From NCBI GenBank assembly GCA_014860665.1, contig JACZJI010000002.1:1-64000 (forward strand): a stretch of 64,000 bases of DNA, given 5' to 3'. Each line of letters opens with the position of its first letter. The stretch's first letter is position 1. Shown one piece after another: positions 1 to 11,096 of the stretch. Origin of the DNA: Bacteroidales bacterium (GTDB lineage Bacteria > Bacteroidota > Bacteroidia > Bacteroidales > F082). Both the position numbers and the translations under genes were made by a program. The notes under the pieces were generated by a model. The model was not told the origin of the DNA. It saw nothing but the letters and a program-made list of their open reading frames with translations, and made no database searches.

Positions 1-27
1 TATTAATTTAGCGCTAAAATTCAATAA

Positions 28-522
28 ATGAAAATTAAAGAAGTCAAAATCAACTTTCTGGAATATGAAGATGACCAGGAATTGTCGCAGGAAGAACAAA
101 ATTTATTGGGTGAAGCTTTCAAGTCTGTAGAAAAATCCTATGCCCCATATTCAGAGTTTCATGTTGGCGCGGCTGTTTTGTTGGAAAACGGAGTTGTAGT
201 TACGGGTTCAAATCAGGAGAATGCTGCTTATCCATCAGGACTTTGTGCAGAACGTGTAGCTATATTTTATGCCAATTCACAATATCCCGGAGTTAAGATA
301 ACAGCGCTGGCTGTCAGAGCAAAAGCTGACCATTTTCATGTAAATAATCCTATCACACCATGCGGTTCTTGCCGGCAGGTTATTGTGGAGACTGAGCACA
401 GGCAAAAGGAAAAAATAAAAATCATTATGAAGGGGGAAACCGGCCCGGTCCATGTAGTTTCAGGTATTGAAGCTTTGCTACCTTTTACTTTTTATGAAGC
501 CAAACTAAAAAAGAAATCATAA
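28..522 (+). CDS. cdd: Cytidine deaminase
   Basis: Zn-binding deaminase motifs HVGAAV..., CAERVAIF and PCGSCRQV. Confidence 0.93.
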   Translation: MKIKEVKINFLEYEDDQELSQEEQNLLGEAFKSVEKSYAPYSEFHVGAAVLLENGVVVTGSNQENAAYPSGLCAERVAIFYANSQYPGVKITALAVRAKADHFHVNNPITPCGSCRQVIVETEHRQKEKIKIIMKGETGPVHVVSGIEALLPFTFYEAKLKKKS

Positions 523-535
523 AATCCTTACTGAC

Positions 536-1402
536 ATGCGAAAACTCTCTGTATTACTCTTTCTGTTTTTCACTTTCACAGCTTTTAAAAGTGACAAACC
601 CGCTTACCATTTTTTTAATTCCAAAGGAAAAGCTGTAAAGTACAAAAAGGTACTTTCTGCAGCCGCCAAAGCGGATGTTGTATTTTTTGGCGAAGAACAC
701 AATGATCCTATTTGTCATTGGATGGAACTGGAATTAACCAAAGATCTTTACAAAACTAAAGATGGGAAAATAATCCTTGGTGCAGAAATGTTTGAGCATG
801 ATAATCAGTTAATTCTCGATGAATATCTAAAAGGAGAAGTTTCCAGAGCAAACTTTAATCAGGAAGCAAAATTGTGGCCCAATTATAAAACAGATTACCA
901 GCCATTGGTAAATTTTGCCCTGGATCATCATTTAGAATTCATCGCCACCAACATTCCCCGACGTTACGCTGCCATGGTTTACCGAAAAGGTTTCGGAATT
1001 TTAGACAGTCTTACGGCTGAAGCAAAATCTTATATGGCACCGCTTCCCATCCCCTATGACCCCAATCTGAAAGGTTATAAGGATATGCTTTTGCAAATGG
1101 GAGGAATGATGGAACATGGCAGTCCGAATCTTCCAAAAGCCCAGGCTGTCAAAGATGCCACCATGGCTTGGTTTATCGCAAAATATGCAGGGAAAGGTGA
1201 TTTGTTCATCCATTTTAACGGAGCCTATCATTCTGATAATTTTCAGGGAATTATCTGGTATCTCAACAAATACAAACCGGGGCTTAAAATTATGACCATT
1301 TCGTCTGTTGAACAGAAAGATGTGGACAGTCTGTCCAAAGTAAATTTAAACAAGGCAGATTTTATTCTTGCAGTCCCGGATGATATGACCAAAACATACT
1401 AA
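536..1402 (+). CDS. ChaN family (DUF399) lipoprotein-like protein
   Basis: N-terminal signal-like segment; VVFFGEEHNDPICHW and GAEMFEHDNQ motifs typical of the ChaN/DUF399 family. Confidence 0.8.
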   Translation: MRKLSVLLFLFFTFTAFKSDKPAYHFFNSKGKAVKYKKVLSAAAKADVVFFGEEHNDPICHWMELELTKDLYKTKDGKIILGAEMFEHDNQLILDEYLKGEVSRANFNQEAKLWPNYKTDYQPLVNFALDHHLEFIATNIPRRYAAMVYRKGFGILDSLTAEAKSYMAPLPIPYDPNLKGYKDMLLQMGGMMEHGSPNLPKAQAVKDATMAWFIAKYAGKGDLFIHFNGAYHSDNFQGIIWYLNKYKPGLKIMTISSVEQKDVDSLSKVNLNKADFILAVPDDMTKTY

Positions 1403-1433
1403 CCGAGAAATAAGTTTTCTGAATGAAAATTAA

Positions 1434-3017
1434 CTATTCCGGTTCAAACTCGGAAGTAAAGTAAAATTTAATGTCAGGATATTTCTCTCTTGCCATCTGA
1501 AGAGAAAACTGTGAATCAGCCATAAATACTTCTCTGCCCTCTTTATCGATAGCTATTTGGGAGCCTTTCCGCGCACGGAAATCTTCAAGTTGTGCTTTGT
1601 TTTTACTCACGAACCAGGCCGTCTTGTACAGAGTAATGGATTCATAGCGGCATTTGGCCGTGTATTCATGTTCCAGCCGGTATTGAATCACCTCAAACTG
1701 CAGTGTTCCTACTGTTCCGATAATTTTTCTTCCGCTGTATTTTCCGGTGAACAACTGTGCAACTCCTTCATCCATAAGTTGGTCAATTCCTTTGGCTAGT
1801 TGCTTGGCCCGCATTGGATCAGCGTTTACAACATAGCGAAACAATGTGGGAGAAAAGCTCGGAATTCCTTTAAAATTCAAAATTTCTCCTTCCGTAACCG
1901 TATCCCCGATTTTGAAATTTCCCGTATCATGAAGACCTACAATATCTCCCGGAAAAGCTTCATCAACAATAGATTTCTTTTGTGCCATGAAAGCAGTCGG
2001 ACTTGCAAACTTTAACTGGCGGTTCAATCTTACATGTTGGTAAGCGGTATTTCTTTTGAAGGTTCCGGAGACAATCCTGACAAAAGCAATACGATCACGG
2101 TGATTGGGGTCCATATTGGCATGGATTTTAAAAACAAATCCTGTAAAAGCTTCTTCCTCTGGCCTAACATAACGAATATCACTTTCTCTTCCTATCGGTG
2201 AAGGAGCTATTTCCACGAAAACATCAAGCAACTCTTTTACACCAAAATTGTTCAAAGCGCTTCCAAAGAATACAGGTGATAGATCTCCTTTGAGATAAGT
2301 TTCCTTTTCAAAATCAGGATAAACACCATCCACAAGCTCCAGGTCATTGCGTAAAGTTGCTGCACCTTTGTCAACGAGCTTTTCAAGCTCTGGGCTGGAT
2401 AAATCATCAAACTGGATTCCTTCTTCAACCACTTGTCGTGACGGTTTGAACAGATGAAGATTTTTAGAGTAAATGTTGTAAACCCCTTTAAAACTGTTTC
2501 CCATTCCTATTGGCCAGCTCAAAGGGGTAACCGTGATGTTCAGTTTTTCTTCTATTTCATCTAACAAGTCAAAGGCCTCTTTTCCGGGACGGTCGAGTTT
2601 GTTGATAAACACCATGATGGGAGTTTTCCTCATACGACAAACTTCTACCAGTTTTTCAGTCTGGGGCTCCACACCTTTTGCCACATCAATCACAACTATT
2701 ACACTGTCAACGGCAGTAAGGGTACGGAAAGTATCTTCAGCAAAATCCTGGTGCCCAGGAGTGTCAAGAATATTGATTTTATGATCTCCGTAATCAAATC
2801 CCATCACGGAAGTAGCAACAGAAATACCACGTTGCCTTTCGATTTCCATCCAGTCGGAGGTAGCCGTTTTCTTAATCTTATTCGACTTCACAGCACCGGC
2901 AACCTGAATAGCTCCACCAAACAATAGTAACTTTTCTGTCAGTGTAGTTTTTCCCGCATCCGGGTGGCTGATAATAGCAAAAGTACGCCTCCTGTTTATT
3001 TCTTTCTTATTGGCCAT
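1434..3017 (-). CDS. prfC: Peptide chain release factor 3 (GTPase)
   Basis: EF-Tu-like GTPase motifs [34 protein letters not shown]3 length of 527 aa. Confidence 0.95.
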   Translation of the reverse strand: MANKKEINRRRTFAIISHPDAGKTTLTEKLLLFGGAIQVAGAVKSNKIKKTATSDWMEIERQRGISVATSVMGFDYGDHKINILDTPGHQDFAEDTFRTLTAVDSVIVVIDVAKGVEPQTEKLVEVCRMRKTPIMVFINKLDRPGKEAFDLLDEIEEKLNITVTPLSWPIGMGNSFKGVYNIYSKNLHLFKPSRQVVEEGIQFDDLSSPELEKLVDKGAATLRNDLELVDGVYPDFEKETYLKGDLSPVFFGSALNNFGVKELLDVFVEIAPSPIGRESDIRYVRPEEEAFTGFVFKIHANMDPNHRDRIAFVRIVSGTFKRNTAYQHVRLNRQLKFASPTAFMAQKKSIVDEAFPGDIVGLHDTGNFKIGDTVTEGEILNFKGIPSFSPTLFRYVVNADPMRAKQLAKGIDQLMDEGVAQLFTGKYSGRKIIGTVGTLQFEVIQYRLEHEYTAKCRYESITLYKTAWFVSKNKAQLEDFRARKGSQIAIDKEGREVFMADSQFSLQMAREKYPDIKFYFTSEFEPE

Positions 3018-3126
3018 AAGGTGTAAAAATTGGAGTGCAAAAGTAGGAAATTAGAATTTAACCACGGCAATTGAATTTGCCCGGGAAATTTCATACCGAA
3101 AACAAGAAGAATCTAAACTAGATTTT

Positions 3127-4299
3127 TTACATCAGCTTTTGCTGTAATTTCCACCAACGATCTGGAATTTCCTGACGCATCGCTGTTTGATAATCCTCAT
3201 AAGAACAGGGAACAAAATGATTAGGATTGATGTTGGTTTCCGATTCGTCTTTAGGTGGAATTTGTATCCACCAGCGGTCGGTTTTTTTACTTTTTAAAAA
3301 GAACAACTCTTCACCATGATCCTCAAGAAACACCCTGAAACGAACGAAATCCTTATTATTTCGTTCCGGGAAATCCTGATGTCTGTTGGCATAACCATCC
3401 AGAAAATACCAGATCATCTGGGCAACAAGGTGTGCTGTTTGTCCGTGGGGGTCAAATTTGGGATTCATTTCATAAAATCCTATGCTTGTAAGCTTGTCGC
3501 TCATTCCTGCGTAACGGCAAATCTGACAAGCCTCTTCTCCTGCTAACCCATTGGCACCAGCATAAAAACTTCCTGGGGCATCTGAAGCCCTGATGGAAGA
3601 AATATCAAAGGACAAAATATCAGCATTGCGAACCATTGGCTCTGTTTCAGCCATATTAGCTCTGACATTCCCCAGCCTGTTGATATCAAAAAAGAGATTT
3701 TTCATCAGCTGCAAAGCATCCAGATTCACAAAATAAGTCTGATAACCAATATTAGTGTAATTAAACAAATAATTGGGCTGATGCATAATAATCCGGCTCA
3801 GGTAAGAACGTGAATTCAACTCATCATCCTCATGGCCCAGATCAAAAACTGAATCCACAGAAGCGATATTCACTACCTTACCTGTATTCTCATAAGCCAA
3901 ATAATTGGCGTAAGTCAGATCCTGGCTCCCTCCAATAAGAATCGGAAGGATATTGTTCTTTAAAAGATAACTAATTACATCTTTAACAGCAAAATAAGTG
4001 TCTTCAACAGTATGCCCGGATTTTATATTTCCCAAATCAACGATACTGAGGGAACTCCAGTGCGAATAAAGCTTATACAGGAAACTGCGAACAAGGTCGG
4101 GGGCAGCTGCACAGCCTTGGTTTTCAAGGCCTCTTCGGTCCTCCTCCACGCCCATTAATGCAATTTGAGCACCTTCCAAATCAGGAAAATTTCCCTTTTC
4201 TGTATGGGCACGAATTACCGAGCCTACATTTTGATTTTTTGCTTCCTGAAGATCTGTCAGGTCAGAATTTATTGGGTTAAAATAAATCTCCGGTTCCAT
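3127..4299 (-). CDS. Arginase/formimidoylglutamase-fold protein with degenerate metal site
   Basis: Ureohydrolase fold signatures are present but altered: GGSQDL (for GGDHS), VDSVFDLG (for DAHxD), FDISSIRASDAP (for DxDxxDP). Confidence 0.75.
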   Translation of the reverse strand: MEPEIYFNPINSDLTDLQEAKNQNVGSVIRAHTEKGNFPDLEGAQIALMGVEEDRRGLENQGCAAAPDLVRSFLYKLYSHWSSLSIVDLGNIKSGHTVEDTYFAVKDVISYLLKNNILPILIGGSQDLTYANYLAYENTGKVVNIASVDSVFDLGHEDDELNSRSYLSRIIMHQPNYLFNYTNIGYQTYFVNLDALQLMKNLFFDINRLGNVRANMAETEPMVRNADILSFDISSIRASDAPGSFYAGANGLAGEEACQICRYAGMSDKLTSIGFYEMNPKFDPHGQTAHLVAQMIWYFLDGYANRHQDFPERNNKDFVRFRVFLEDHGEELFFLKSKKTDRWWIQIPPKDESETNINPNHFVPCSYEDYQTAMRQEIPDRWWKLQQKLM

Positions 4300-4378
4300 G
4301 AATATAAATTACTTTTCACAACGAAAATAAGAATTTATTCAATCCTTTCAGGAAGATTTATTTTCAGAAGAGCCAGAT

Positions 4379-6703
4379 TTATTTCTTCTTTTTGAAGACT
4401 TTCTTTTTTGGGAGATTTTTGGGATCTTTTGCAATAGCATAACAATCTTCCAAACTCAGTCCGGCAGGATCGGTTCCTTTTGGGATTTTGTAATTCTGCT
4501 TGTCGATGGTAAGATAAGGACCATAACGACCATTCAAAACCTGAACCGTTTCATCTTCCTTAAATTCTTTAATAATCTTTAGCTTTTCAGCTTCCCTCTT
4601 TTCATTGATTATATCAATAGCCTGATCCAATGAAATCTCTGCAGGATTTTGATCTTTTTTTATGGAATAGAAGAGCTTTTTGTGGTTCACATAAGGGCCA
4701 AAACGGCCAATGGCAACTACCACCTTTTCACCTTCAAAGTCACCCAGATTTCTGGGAAATTCAAATAGTTTCAGAGCTTCTTCAAACGTGATTGTCTCCA
4801 GGCTTTGTCCTTTTTGTAAACCGGCAAATGAAGGTTTCTCTTCTGAGTCCGTATCACCAATCTGCACCATGGCGCCATATCTTCCGATTTTTACAAAAAC
4901 ATTTTTGCCTGTTTTTGGATCTTGTCCGAGAAAACGTTCACCACTGAATTTTCCGGAATTATCTTGAGTTTGCTCTATCTTATCATGAAATGGTCCGTAA
5001 AAAGATTTGATGATTTTTTTCCAGTCATTTTTTCCGGCTGCGATGTCATCAAATTCTTTTTCTACGTTGGCCGTAAAATTATAGTCAACAATATCATCAA
5101 AGTGCTTCATCAGGAAGCGATTTACCAAAGTTCCGATATCAGTTGGGAATAATTTTCCCTTTTCAGCACCTGCAATTTCTGTGAAAACTGATTCTTTGAT
5201 TTTACCATCCTTCAGTTCGAAATTCTGAATCTTTCTATCGACTCCGTCACGGTTTTCTTTTACAACATATTCCCGTTTCTGGATAGTAGAAATGGTTGGA
5301 GCATAAGTGGAAGGACGACCGATTCCCAACTCTTCCATTTTTCGTACCAGACTGGCTTCGGTATATCTTGGCGGATATTTGGTAAACTTTTCTGTAGAAG
5401 TCATTTTGAGTAAATCCAGCTTTTCATCTTTAGCCAATGGAGGCAAAAGATCACTTTCCTGTTCTCCGTTTTCTTCATCAGAATCTTCAATGTAAACTTT
5501 CAGGAATCCATCGAATTTGATAACTTCTCCGCTTGCAACAAAATATTTATCGGCAGTCGTAGACTGTACCTGAATATTCGTCTTTTCCAGTTTGGCTTCA
5601 CTCATCTGTGAAGCAATAGTCCTTTTCCAGATAAGATCGTAAAGCCGTTTTTCCTCTCTCGTCCCATCCACAGAAGACTTGTTCATATATGCAGGCCTGA
5701 TGGCTTCGTGTGCTTCCTGCGCCCCCTTACTTTTGGTAGTAAAATTCCGGGTTTTGGAATATTCCTTTCCATAAACTTTCTCTATTTCTTCTTTCGCTGC
5801 AGCAAGAGCAAAATCAGAAAGATTTACAGAGTCGGTTCTCATATAAGTGATAAGCCCTGATTCATAAAGATTCTGGGCAATCCTCATCGTATTGGCTACC
5901 GAATATCCAAGTTTTCTGGAAGCCTCCTGTTGCAAAGTACTTGTTGTAAATGGCGGTGCAGGCGATTTTTTTCCGGGTTTCTTTTCTACTGAAAAAACAG
6001 AAAACTGAGCACCAACTTGTTTTTCAAGAAAGGCCTTAGCATTATCAAAATCGGGGAAACGCTCTGAATATTCGGCTGTAAAAACCTGTTTATTTTTTCC
6101 TTCGCTTACAGTAAACTCTGCCAGGGTACGAAAAGCTGAAGTGCTTTTGAAATTCTGAATTTCTTCTTCCCTTTCCACAATAAGACGAACGGCTACAGAC
6201 TGAACACGACCGGCAGAAAGCATCGGTTTAACCTTTCTCCATAATAGAGGAGACAACTCATAACCTACAAGCCTATCTAAAACACGTCGTGCCTGTTGTG
6301 CATTTACCAGATTTTTGTCAATGCTGCGTGGGTTTTCAATGGCATTCAGAATAGCATTTTTGGTGATTTCATGAAAGACAATCCTTTTACTATGTTCTTC
6401 CTTTAAATCCAATGCATTAAAAAGGTGCCATGAAATGGCTTCTCCTTCGCGGTCCTCATCAGACGCTAACCAAACCATGTCTACTTCTTTGGCCATTTTT
6501 TTGAGCTCAGTCACCAATTTTTTCTTATCCGGACTGATCTCGTATTGAGGCTCAAATTCATTTTCTACATCTACACTCAGTTTTTTCTTATTCAAATCCA
6601 TTACGTGTCCGAAACTAGATCGAACCGTGAATTCTTTCCCTAAGAAATTTTCAATGGTTTTAGCTTTTGCGGGTGACTCAACGATCACAAGGTTTTTGGC
6701 CAT
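4379..6703 (-). CDS. topA: DNA topoisomerase I (type IA)
   Basis: N-terminal Toprim LVIVESPAKAKTIE; ITYMRTDS active-site tyrosine; Lys-rich C-terminal repeats. Confidence 0.97.
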   Translation of the reverse strand: MAKNLVIVESPAKAKTIENFLGKEFTVRSSFGHVMDLNKKKLSVDVENEFEPQYEISPDKKKLVTELKKMAKEVDMVWLASDEDREGEAISWHLFNALDLKEEHSKRIVFHEITKNAILNAIENPRSIDKNLVNAQQARRVLDRLVGYELSPLLWRKVKPMLSAGRVQSVAVRLIVEREEEIQNFKSTSAFRTLAEFTVSEGKNKQVFTAEYSERFPDFDNAKAFLEKQVGAQFSVFSVEKKPGKKSPAPPFTTSTLQQEASRKLGYSVANTMRIAQNLYESGLITYMRTDSVNLSDFALAAAKEEIEKVYGKEYSKTRNFTTKSKGAQEAHEAIRPAYMNKSSVDGTREEKRLYDLIWKRTIASQMSEAKLEKTNIQVQSTTADKYFVASGEVIKFDGFLKVYIEDSDEENGEQESDLLPPLAKDEKLDLLKMTSTEKFTKYPPRYTEASLVRKMEELGIGRPSTYAPTISTIQKREYVVKENRDGVDRKIQNFELKDGKIKESVFTEIAGAEKGKLFPTDIGTLVNRFLMKHFDDIVDYNFTANVEKEFDDIAAGKNDWKKIIKSFYGPFHDKIEQTQDNSGKFSGERFLGQDPKTGKNVFVKIGRYGAMVQIGDTDSEEKPSFAGLQKGQSLETITFEEALKLFEFPRNLGDFEGEKVVVAIGRFGPYVNHKKLFYSIKKDQNPAEISLDQAIDIINEKREAEKLKIIKEFKEDETVQVLNGRYGPYLTIDKQNYKIPKGTDPAGLSLEDCYAIAKDPKNLPKKKVFKKKK

Positions 6704-6906
6704 AATATATACAATTTCATTTCACCTTTGGCGGTGCAAAAGTAATACATTTAAATAATACGCACGCCAAAGCAGAAAATCACCTTGCCGGTTAGACTGT
6801 CATACCATAGAAAAATGGCAATTTAGTAATGAGTCGAAATTTCCCTATAACCTTTTAAATAACAGATTGAAAGAAAATATACGATCGTATTTAAATGCAG
6901 AATAAA

Positions 6907-7599
6907 TTATACACCAGACAATATATTGTCCAGGTTTTCAAATTTTGCCTGGTAATCTTTCACAGAATTTTTAATCACTTCGTAAGCCTCTTCCCTACCA
7001 TAAACATCAGTAATTTCTACATCTATCTTTTTTCCCGGCATATCTTTATAGGTAAGGAAATAGTGTTTCAGCCTGTCGATAACATTCACCGGCAGCTCTG
7101 AAATATCATTAAACTGACTGTAAAATGCATCGTTATTCAAGACTGCCACAATTTTGTCGTCAGCTTCGTTACTGTCGATCATGCGAAATCCTCCAATCGG
7201 TTTTGATCTCACCAGAATATCTCCATGCGATATCACCTTTTCTGTGAGAACACAAATATCCATTGGATCGGAATCTCCAATAATGTCTTTGCGACCGGTT
7301 TTTGAATTACAAAATTCAGCTACATTTTTTCCGCTATAAGTCTGAGGAATAAATCCGTAAAGAGCAGGTACAACATTGGAGTATTTTTGTGGTCGGTCAA
7401 TACGTAAATATCCTGATTCTTTATCCACCTCATACTTAACCGTATCTGTAGGAACCATTTCGATAAAACAAGTAATAATTTCCGGGGCATTTTCACCGAT
7501 ATCGACACCGTGCCATGGATGTGATTTGTATCGAAGGCCCATCAAACGTCCGATGGGTTGCATTAATCTGTTTGACATATTTTTACTTTTATTCGGCAT
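6907..7599 (-). CDS. ppa: Inorganic pyrophosphatase (family I)
   Basis: Canonical signature GDSDPMDICVL (DxDPxD). Confidence 0.92.
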   Translation of the reverse strand: MPNKSKNMSNRLMQPIGRLMGLRYKSHPWHGVDIGENAPEIITCFIEMVPTDTVKYEVDKESGYLRIDRPQKYSNVVPALYGFIPQTYSGKNVAEFCNSKTGRKDIIGDSDPMDICVLTEKVISHGDILVRSKPIGGFRMIDSNEADDKIVAVLNNDAFYSQFNDISELPVNVIDRLKHYFLTYKDMPGKKIDVEITDVYGREEAYEVIKNSVKDYQAKFENLDNILSGV

Positions 7600-7651
7600 A
7601 AATTAGTTGAAATTTGCTCAATGTTTCTTAGGAAACACTATATATTATTAT

Positions 7652-8596
7652 CTATTTTGATAAAAACGGATGGTAATCACCTTTTAATCCAACGGGTTTT
7701 TGATTTCTGATATCATGAACTATCTCTATACTGTTACGGGCCTCTTTGATACCAAAACCATTGCCAGCTAAAATCTGTTTGTAGCTTTCAGTGTGTAAAT
7801 CGGTAAAGCCACCACTAAACTCTATTTCCTCACCGTCCACAGTAATAGAACGATATGTGGAAATTTGTTTTTCGACAGCTTTTTGAGGCAGGTCATTTCT
7901 ATCAATGCTCAAAAACCATCTAACATTGGCCTGTTTAAGCTGAAGATTTCCAGCGGCTTTATTGTCTGAATAAAGATGAACTTCACTCTTGACAACATCA
8001 CCAAAAATCCAGCTCAGCATGTCAAAGAAATGGATGCCTATGTTGGTTACAACGCCACCCGATTTTTCAGGATTACCCTTCCAGGAATAGAAATACCATT
8101 TCCCCCGGGAAGTGATGTAAGTCAAATCTATATCATGGACTTTATCTTTCGGGAGAGATTCAATTTTTTGCTTTAACGCGATGAGTGAAGGATGAAGCCT
8201 CAGTTGAAGAATATTGAAAACCTTTTTCCCGCTTTCCTGTTCTATTTCTTTTAGTCCGTCCAGATTCCACGGATTCAAAACCAGTGGTTTCTCACAAATA
8301 GCATATGCACCATTTCTTAAAGCAAGACGGATATGGGCATCATGCAAATAATTAGGGGAACAGATGCTTACATACTCAACGCCTCCTTCCTTGGAGCGCC
8401 TTAATTTATCAAGATGACGGTCAAAACGTTCGGGTTCTGTAAAAAAATCTGCTTGAGGAAAATATGAATCAATGATTCCGACACTGTCAAAAGGATCCAA
8501 AACTGCCACCAAATCATTGGAAGTTTCTTTGATAGCTTTCATATGCCGCGGGGCTACATACCCGGCGGCTCCTATCAACGCAAATTTTCTGGACAT
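7652..8596 (-). CDS. Gfo/Idh/MocA-family oxidoreductase, WlbA/WbpB-like
   Basis: N-terminal Rossmann GAAGYVAPRHMKAI, ICSPNYLHDAHIRLAL, CEKPLVL; start set at MSRKFALIG rather than the 8656 ORF start. Confidence 0.85.
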   Translation of the reverse strand: MSRKFALIGAAGYVAPRHMKAIKETSNDLVAVLDPFDSVGIIDSYFPQADFFTEPERFDRHLDKLRRSKEGGVEYVSICSPNYLHDAHIRLALRNGAYAICEKPLVLNPWNLDGLKEIEQESGKKVFNILQLRLHPSLIALKQKIESLPKDKVHDIDLTYITSRGKWYFYSWKGNPEKSGGVVTNIGIHFFDMLSWIFGDVVKSEVHLYSDNKAAGNLQLKQANVRWFLSIDRNDLPQKAVEKQISTYRSITVDGEEIEFSGGFTDLHTESYKQILAGNGFGIKEARNSIEIVHDIRNQKPVGLKGDYHPFLSK

Positions 8597-8710
8597 GATT
8601 GTATTATTTTTTGCAAAGATGATAAATTTCCTGCTTCGCTTTTCCGGACGACTCACTGCCGTTCGCTTTTAATATCATAAGAAATCCTAATTACAGCAGT
8701 TCTATCCTTC

Positions 8711-9280
8711 TCAGATATCCAAAAGAATCTTCTCAACAACCTGAGGGAAATATTCATATTCCAGTTTGTGAATTCGCTCTGCAAGACTTTCCGGTGTATC
8801 GCTTTTTCTAACCTCGGTTTCAGCCTGAAAAATGATGGCTCCTTCATCATATTTCTCATTAATATAATGAATGGTAATGCCGCTTTTAGGCTCCTTGTTT
8901 TCAATAACTGCTTCATGCACATGCATTCCGTACATTCCTTTTCCGCCATACTTTGGCAATAAGGCTGGGTGAATATTGATAATTTTATTCGGAAATGCAT
9001 GGATAAGTTCTTCCGGGATTTTCCAAAGAAAACCTGCCAAAACAATGAAATCAGTCTCCAATGTATTTAGGTCAGCAAGCAATTTTGCAGGATTTTTGAT
9101 CGCTTCTCTATCAAAAATTACAACCGGGACTTTCAGGTTTTTTGCTCTTTCAATTACCCCAGCTGTGGGATTGTTGGTCATAACACATTTTATGGATGCC
9201 GTTTTCTTCTCATTGAAGTATCTGATAATATTTTCGGCATTTGTACCACTCCCTGAAGCAAAAATTACAATGTTTTTCAT
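8711..9280 (-). CDS. purN: Phosphoribosylglycinamide formyltransferase
   Basis: IFASGSGTNAENII; FIVLAGFLWKIP; NIHPALLPKYGGKGMYG formyltransferase motif. Confidence 0.95.
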   Translation of the reverse strand: MKNIVIFASGSGTNAENIIRYFNEKKTASIKCVMTNNPTAGVIERAKNLKVPVVIFDREAIKNPAKLLADLNTLETDFIVLAGFLWKIPEELIHAFPNKIINIHPALLPKYGGKGMYGMHVHEAVIENKEPKSGITIHYINEKYDEGAIIFQAETEVRKSDTPESLAERIHKLEYEYFPQVVEKILLDI

Positions 9281-9585
9281 CTCATCATTTTTACAGAAAA
9301 GCCATTTTCAATAAATAAAATTTGGATTTCAACAAGTTCTCAAAATAGCTATAATACACGTTACAAGCAATTTATTCAAATTAATCACCTTTTTTTTATA
9401 ACTTTCAAAAATACAGATTATTTCCCGCGTAAACAGACACTATTTGGTATTCACCGAAAAAACTGCATCTATATTGTATTTCAACTTATTAAATATCGGT
9501 CTAAATTTAAATCTTATCTTTTTTTTGTTTTTTATTGCATTAATGCATTACTTTGCAGCCTGTTTTAACTTAAAAATTACACAAT

Positions 9586-9819
9586 ATGTCAGACGTTCGT
9601 TCAAAAGTTGTCAATATCATCGTTGACAAGTTAGGTGTTGAAGAAAGTGAAGTCACCAATGAAGCAAGTTTTACCAATGATTTAGGTGCTGATTCTTTGG
9701 ACACTGTCGAATTAATTATGGAATTTGAAAAGGAATTTAATCTTTCAATTCCTGATGAAGAAGCAGAAAAGATCGAAACAGTTGGTGATGCTGTAAAGTA
9801 TATTGAAGATCATCAGTAA
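9586..9819 (+). CDS. acpP: Acyl carrier protein
   Basis: 77 aa; phosphopantetheine site [12 protein letters not shown]. Confidence 0.97.
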   Translation: MSDVRSKVVNIIVDKLGVEESEVTNEASFTNDLGADSLDTVELIMEFEKEFNLSIPDEEAEKIETVGDAVKYIEDHQ

Positions 9820-9830
9820 AAAGTAATTTT

Positions 9831-11084
9831 ATGCAGTTAAAGAGAGTAGTTGTAACAGGAATTGGAGCAATCACTCCCATTGGGAATACTGCAAGGGAGT
9901 TTTGGGAATCGCTACTGCTTGGGAAAAGTGGTGCGGCTCCCATCACTTTATTTGACGCCACAAATTTCAAAACCCAATTTGCCTGCGAAGTAAAAAATTT
10001 TGATTCCGGACAATTTTTTGATAGAAAAGAAGTCAGAAAATATGACAGGTATACCCAGCTTGGGATAATTGCTGCCACAGAAGCTGTCGAGGATTCAAAA
10101 TTATTAGAAAGCAATGTCGATAAAGACCGTGTGGGCGTAATTTGGGCGTCAGGGATCGGGGGAATACAAAGTTTTCATAACGAAGTAGAAGGTTTTGTAA
10201 CAGGAGATGGAACACCTAAGTACAATCCTTTCTTTATTCCCAAGATGATTGCTGATATTGCCGCAGGTCATATTTCCATCAAATATGAATTGCACGGGCC
10301 AAATTTTGCTACAGTTTCGGCATGTGCCTCTTCCGCCAATGCGTTGGCAGATGCCTTTAATTACATCCGTTTAGGAAAAGCAGATGCCTTTGTTTGCGGA
10401 GGATCTGAGGCAGCCATTACAGTTGACGGAGTCGGTGGATTCAATGCCATGCACGCAATGTCAACAAGAAACGATGACCCGCAGACAGCTTCAAGACCCT
10501 TTGACAAAGATCGTGACGGTTTTGTTATTGGAGAGGGTGGTGGCTCATTAATTTTCGAAGAATTGGAACATGCGCTGGCACGTGGTGCTAAAATTTATGC
10601 TGAAGTAGCCGGAGCCGGACTTTCAGGCGACGGATACCATATGACCGCCCCTCACCCTGAAGGCTATGGTGCATATCTGTGCATGAAAGCCGCCGTAGAA
10701 GATGCAGAATTAAAACCTACCGATATTGACCATATCAATACTCATGGTACATCCACACCGGTAGGCGATGTTGTTGAACCAAAAGCTATTGTTAAACTTT
10801 TTGGTGAATATGCTTACACTATCAACATCAACTCTACCAAATCAATGACAGGCCATTTATTAGGTGGGGCAGGTGCCATTGAAGCTATTGCAACCTTGCT
10901 TGCGGTGAAAAACGATATTGTACCTCCGACCATCAACCATTTTTCAGATGATCCGGAAATCGATAATCGTTTGAACTTTACTTTTGGAAAAGCTGTTGAA
11001 CGGAAAGTTAACGCCGCCCTCAGTAATACTTTTGGATTTGGGGGTCATAATGCTTCCATTATTTTTAAGAAATTTACCAAGTAA
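9831..11084 (+). CDS. fabF: Beta-ketoacyl-ACP synthase II
   Basis: VTGIGAITPIG, SACASSANA active-site Cys, NTHGTSTPVGD, SMTGHLLGGAG. Confidence 0.96.
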   Translation: MQLKRVVVTGIGAITPIGNTAREFWESLLLGKSGAAPITLFDATNFKTQFACEVKNFDSGQFFDRKEVRKYDRYTQLGIIAATEAVEDSKLLESNVDKDRVGVIWASGIGGIQSFHNEVEGFVTGDGTPKYNPFFIPKMIADIAAGHISIKYELHGPNFATVSACASSANALADAFNYIRLGKADAFVCGGSEAAITVDGVGGFNAMHAMSTRNDDPQTASRPFDKDRDGFVIGEGGGSLIFEELEHALARGAKIYAEVAGAGLSGDGYHMTAPHPEGYGAYLCMKAAVEDAELKPTDIDHINTHGTSTPVGDVVEPKAIVKLFGEYAYTININSTKSMTGHLLGGAGAIEAIATLLAVKNDIVPPTINHFSDDPEIDNRLNFTFGKAVERKVNAALSNTFGFGGHNASIIFKKFTK

Positions 11085-11096
11085 AGAATACTTGTT

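Noticed and set aside
8653-9045. 130-aa minus-strand ORF
   Set aside because: Same-strand alternate frame of purN; purN frame carries all formyltransferase motifs.
9444-9626. 60-aa ORF upstream of acpP
   Set aside because: Lies in the AT-rich acpP leader and overlaps acpP out of frame; composition is that of AT-rich noise.
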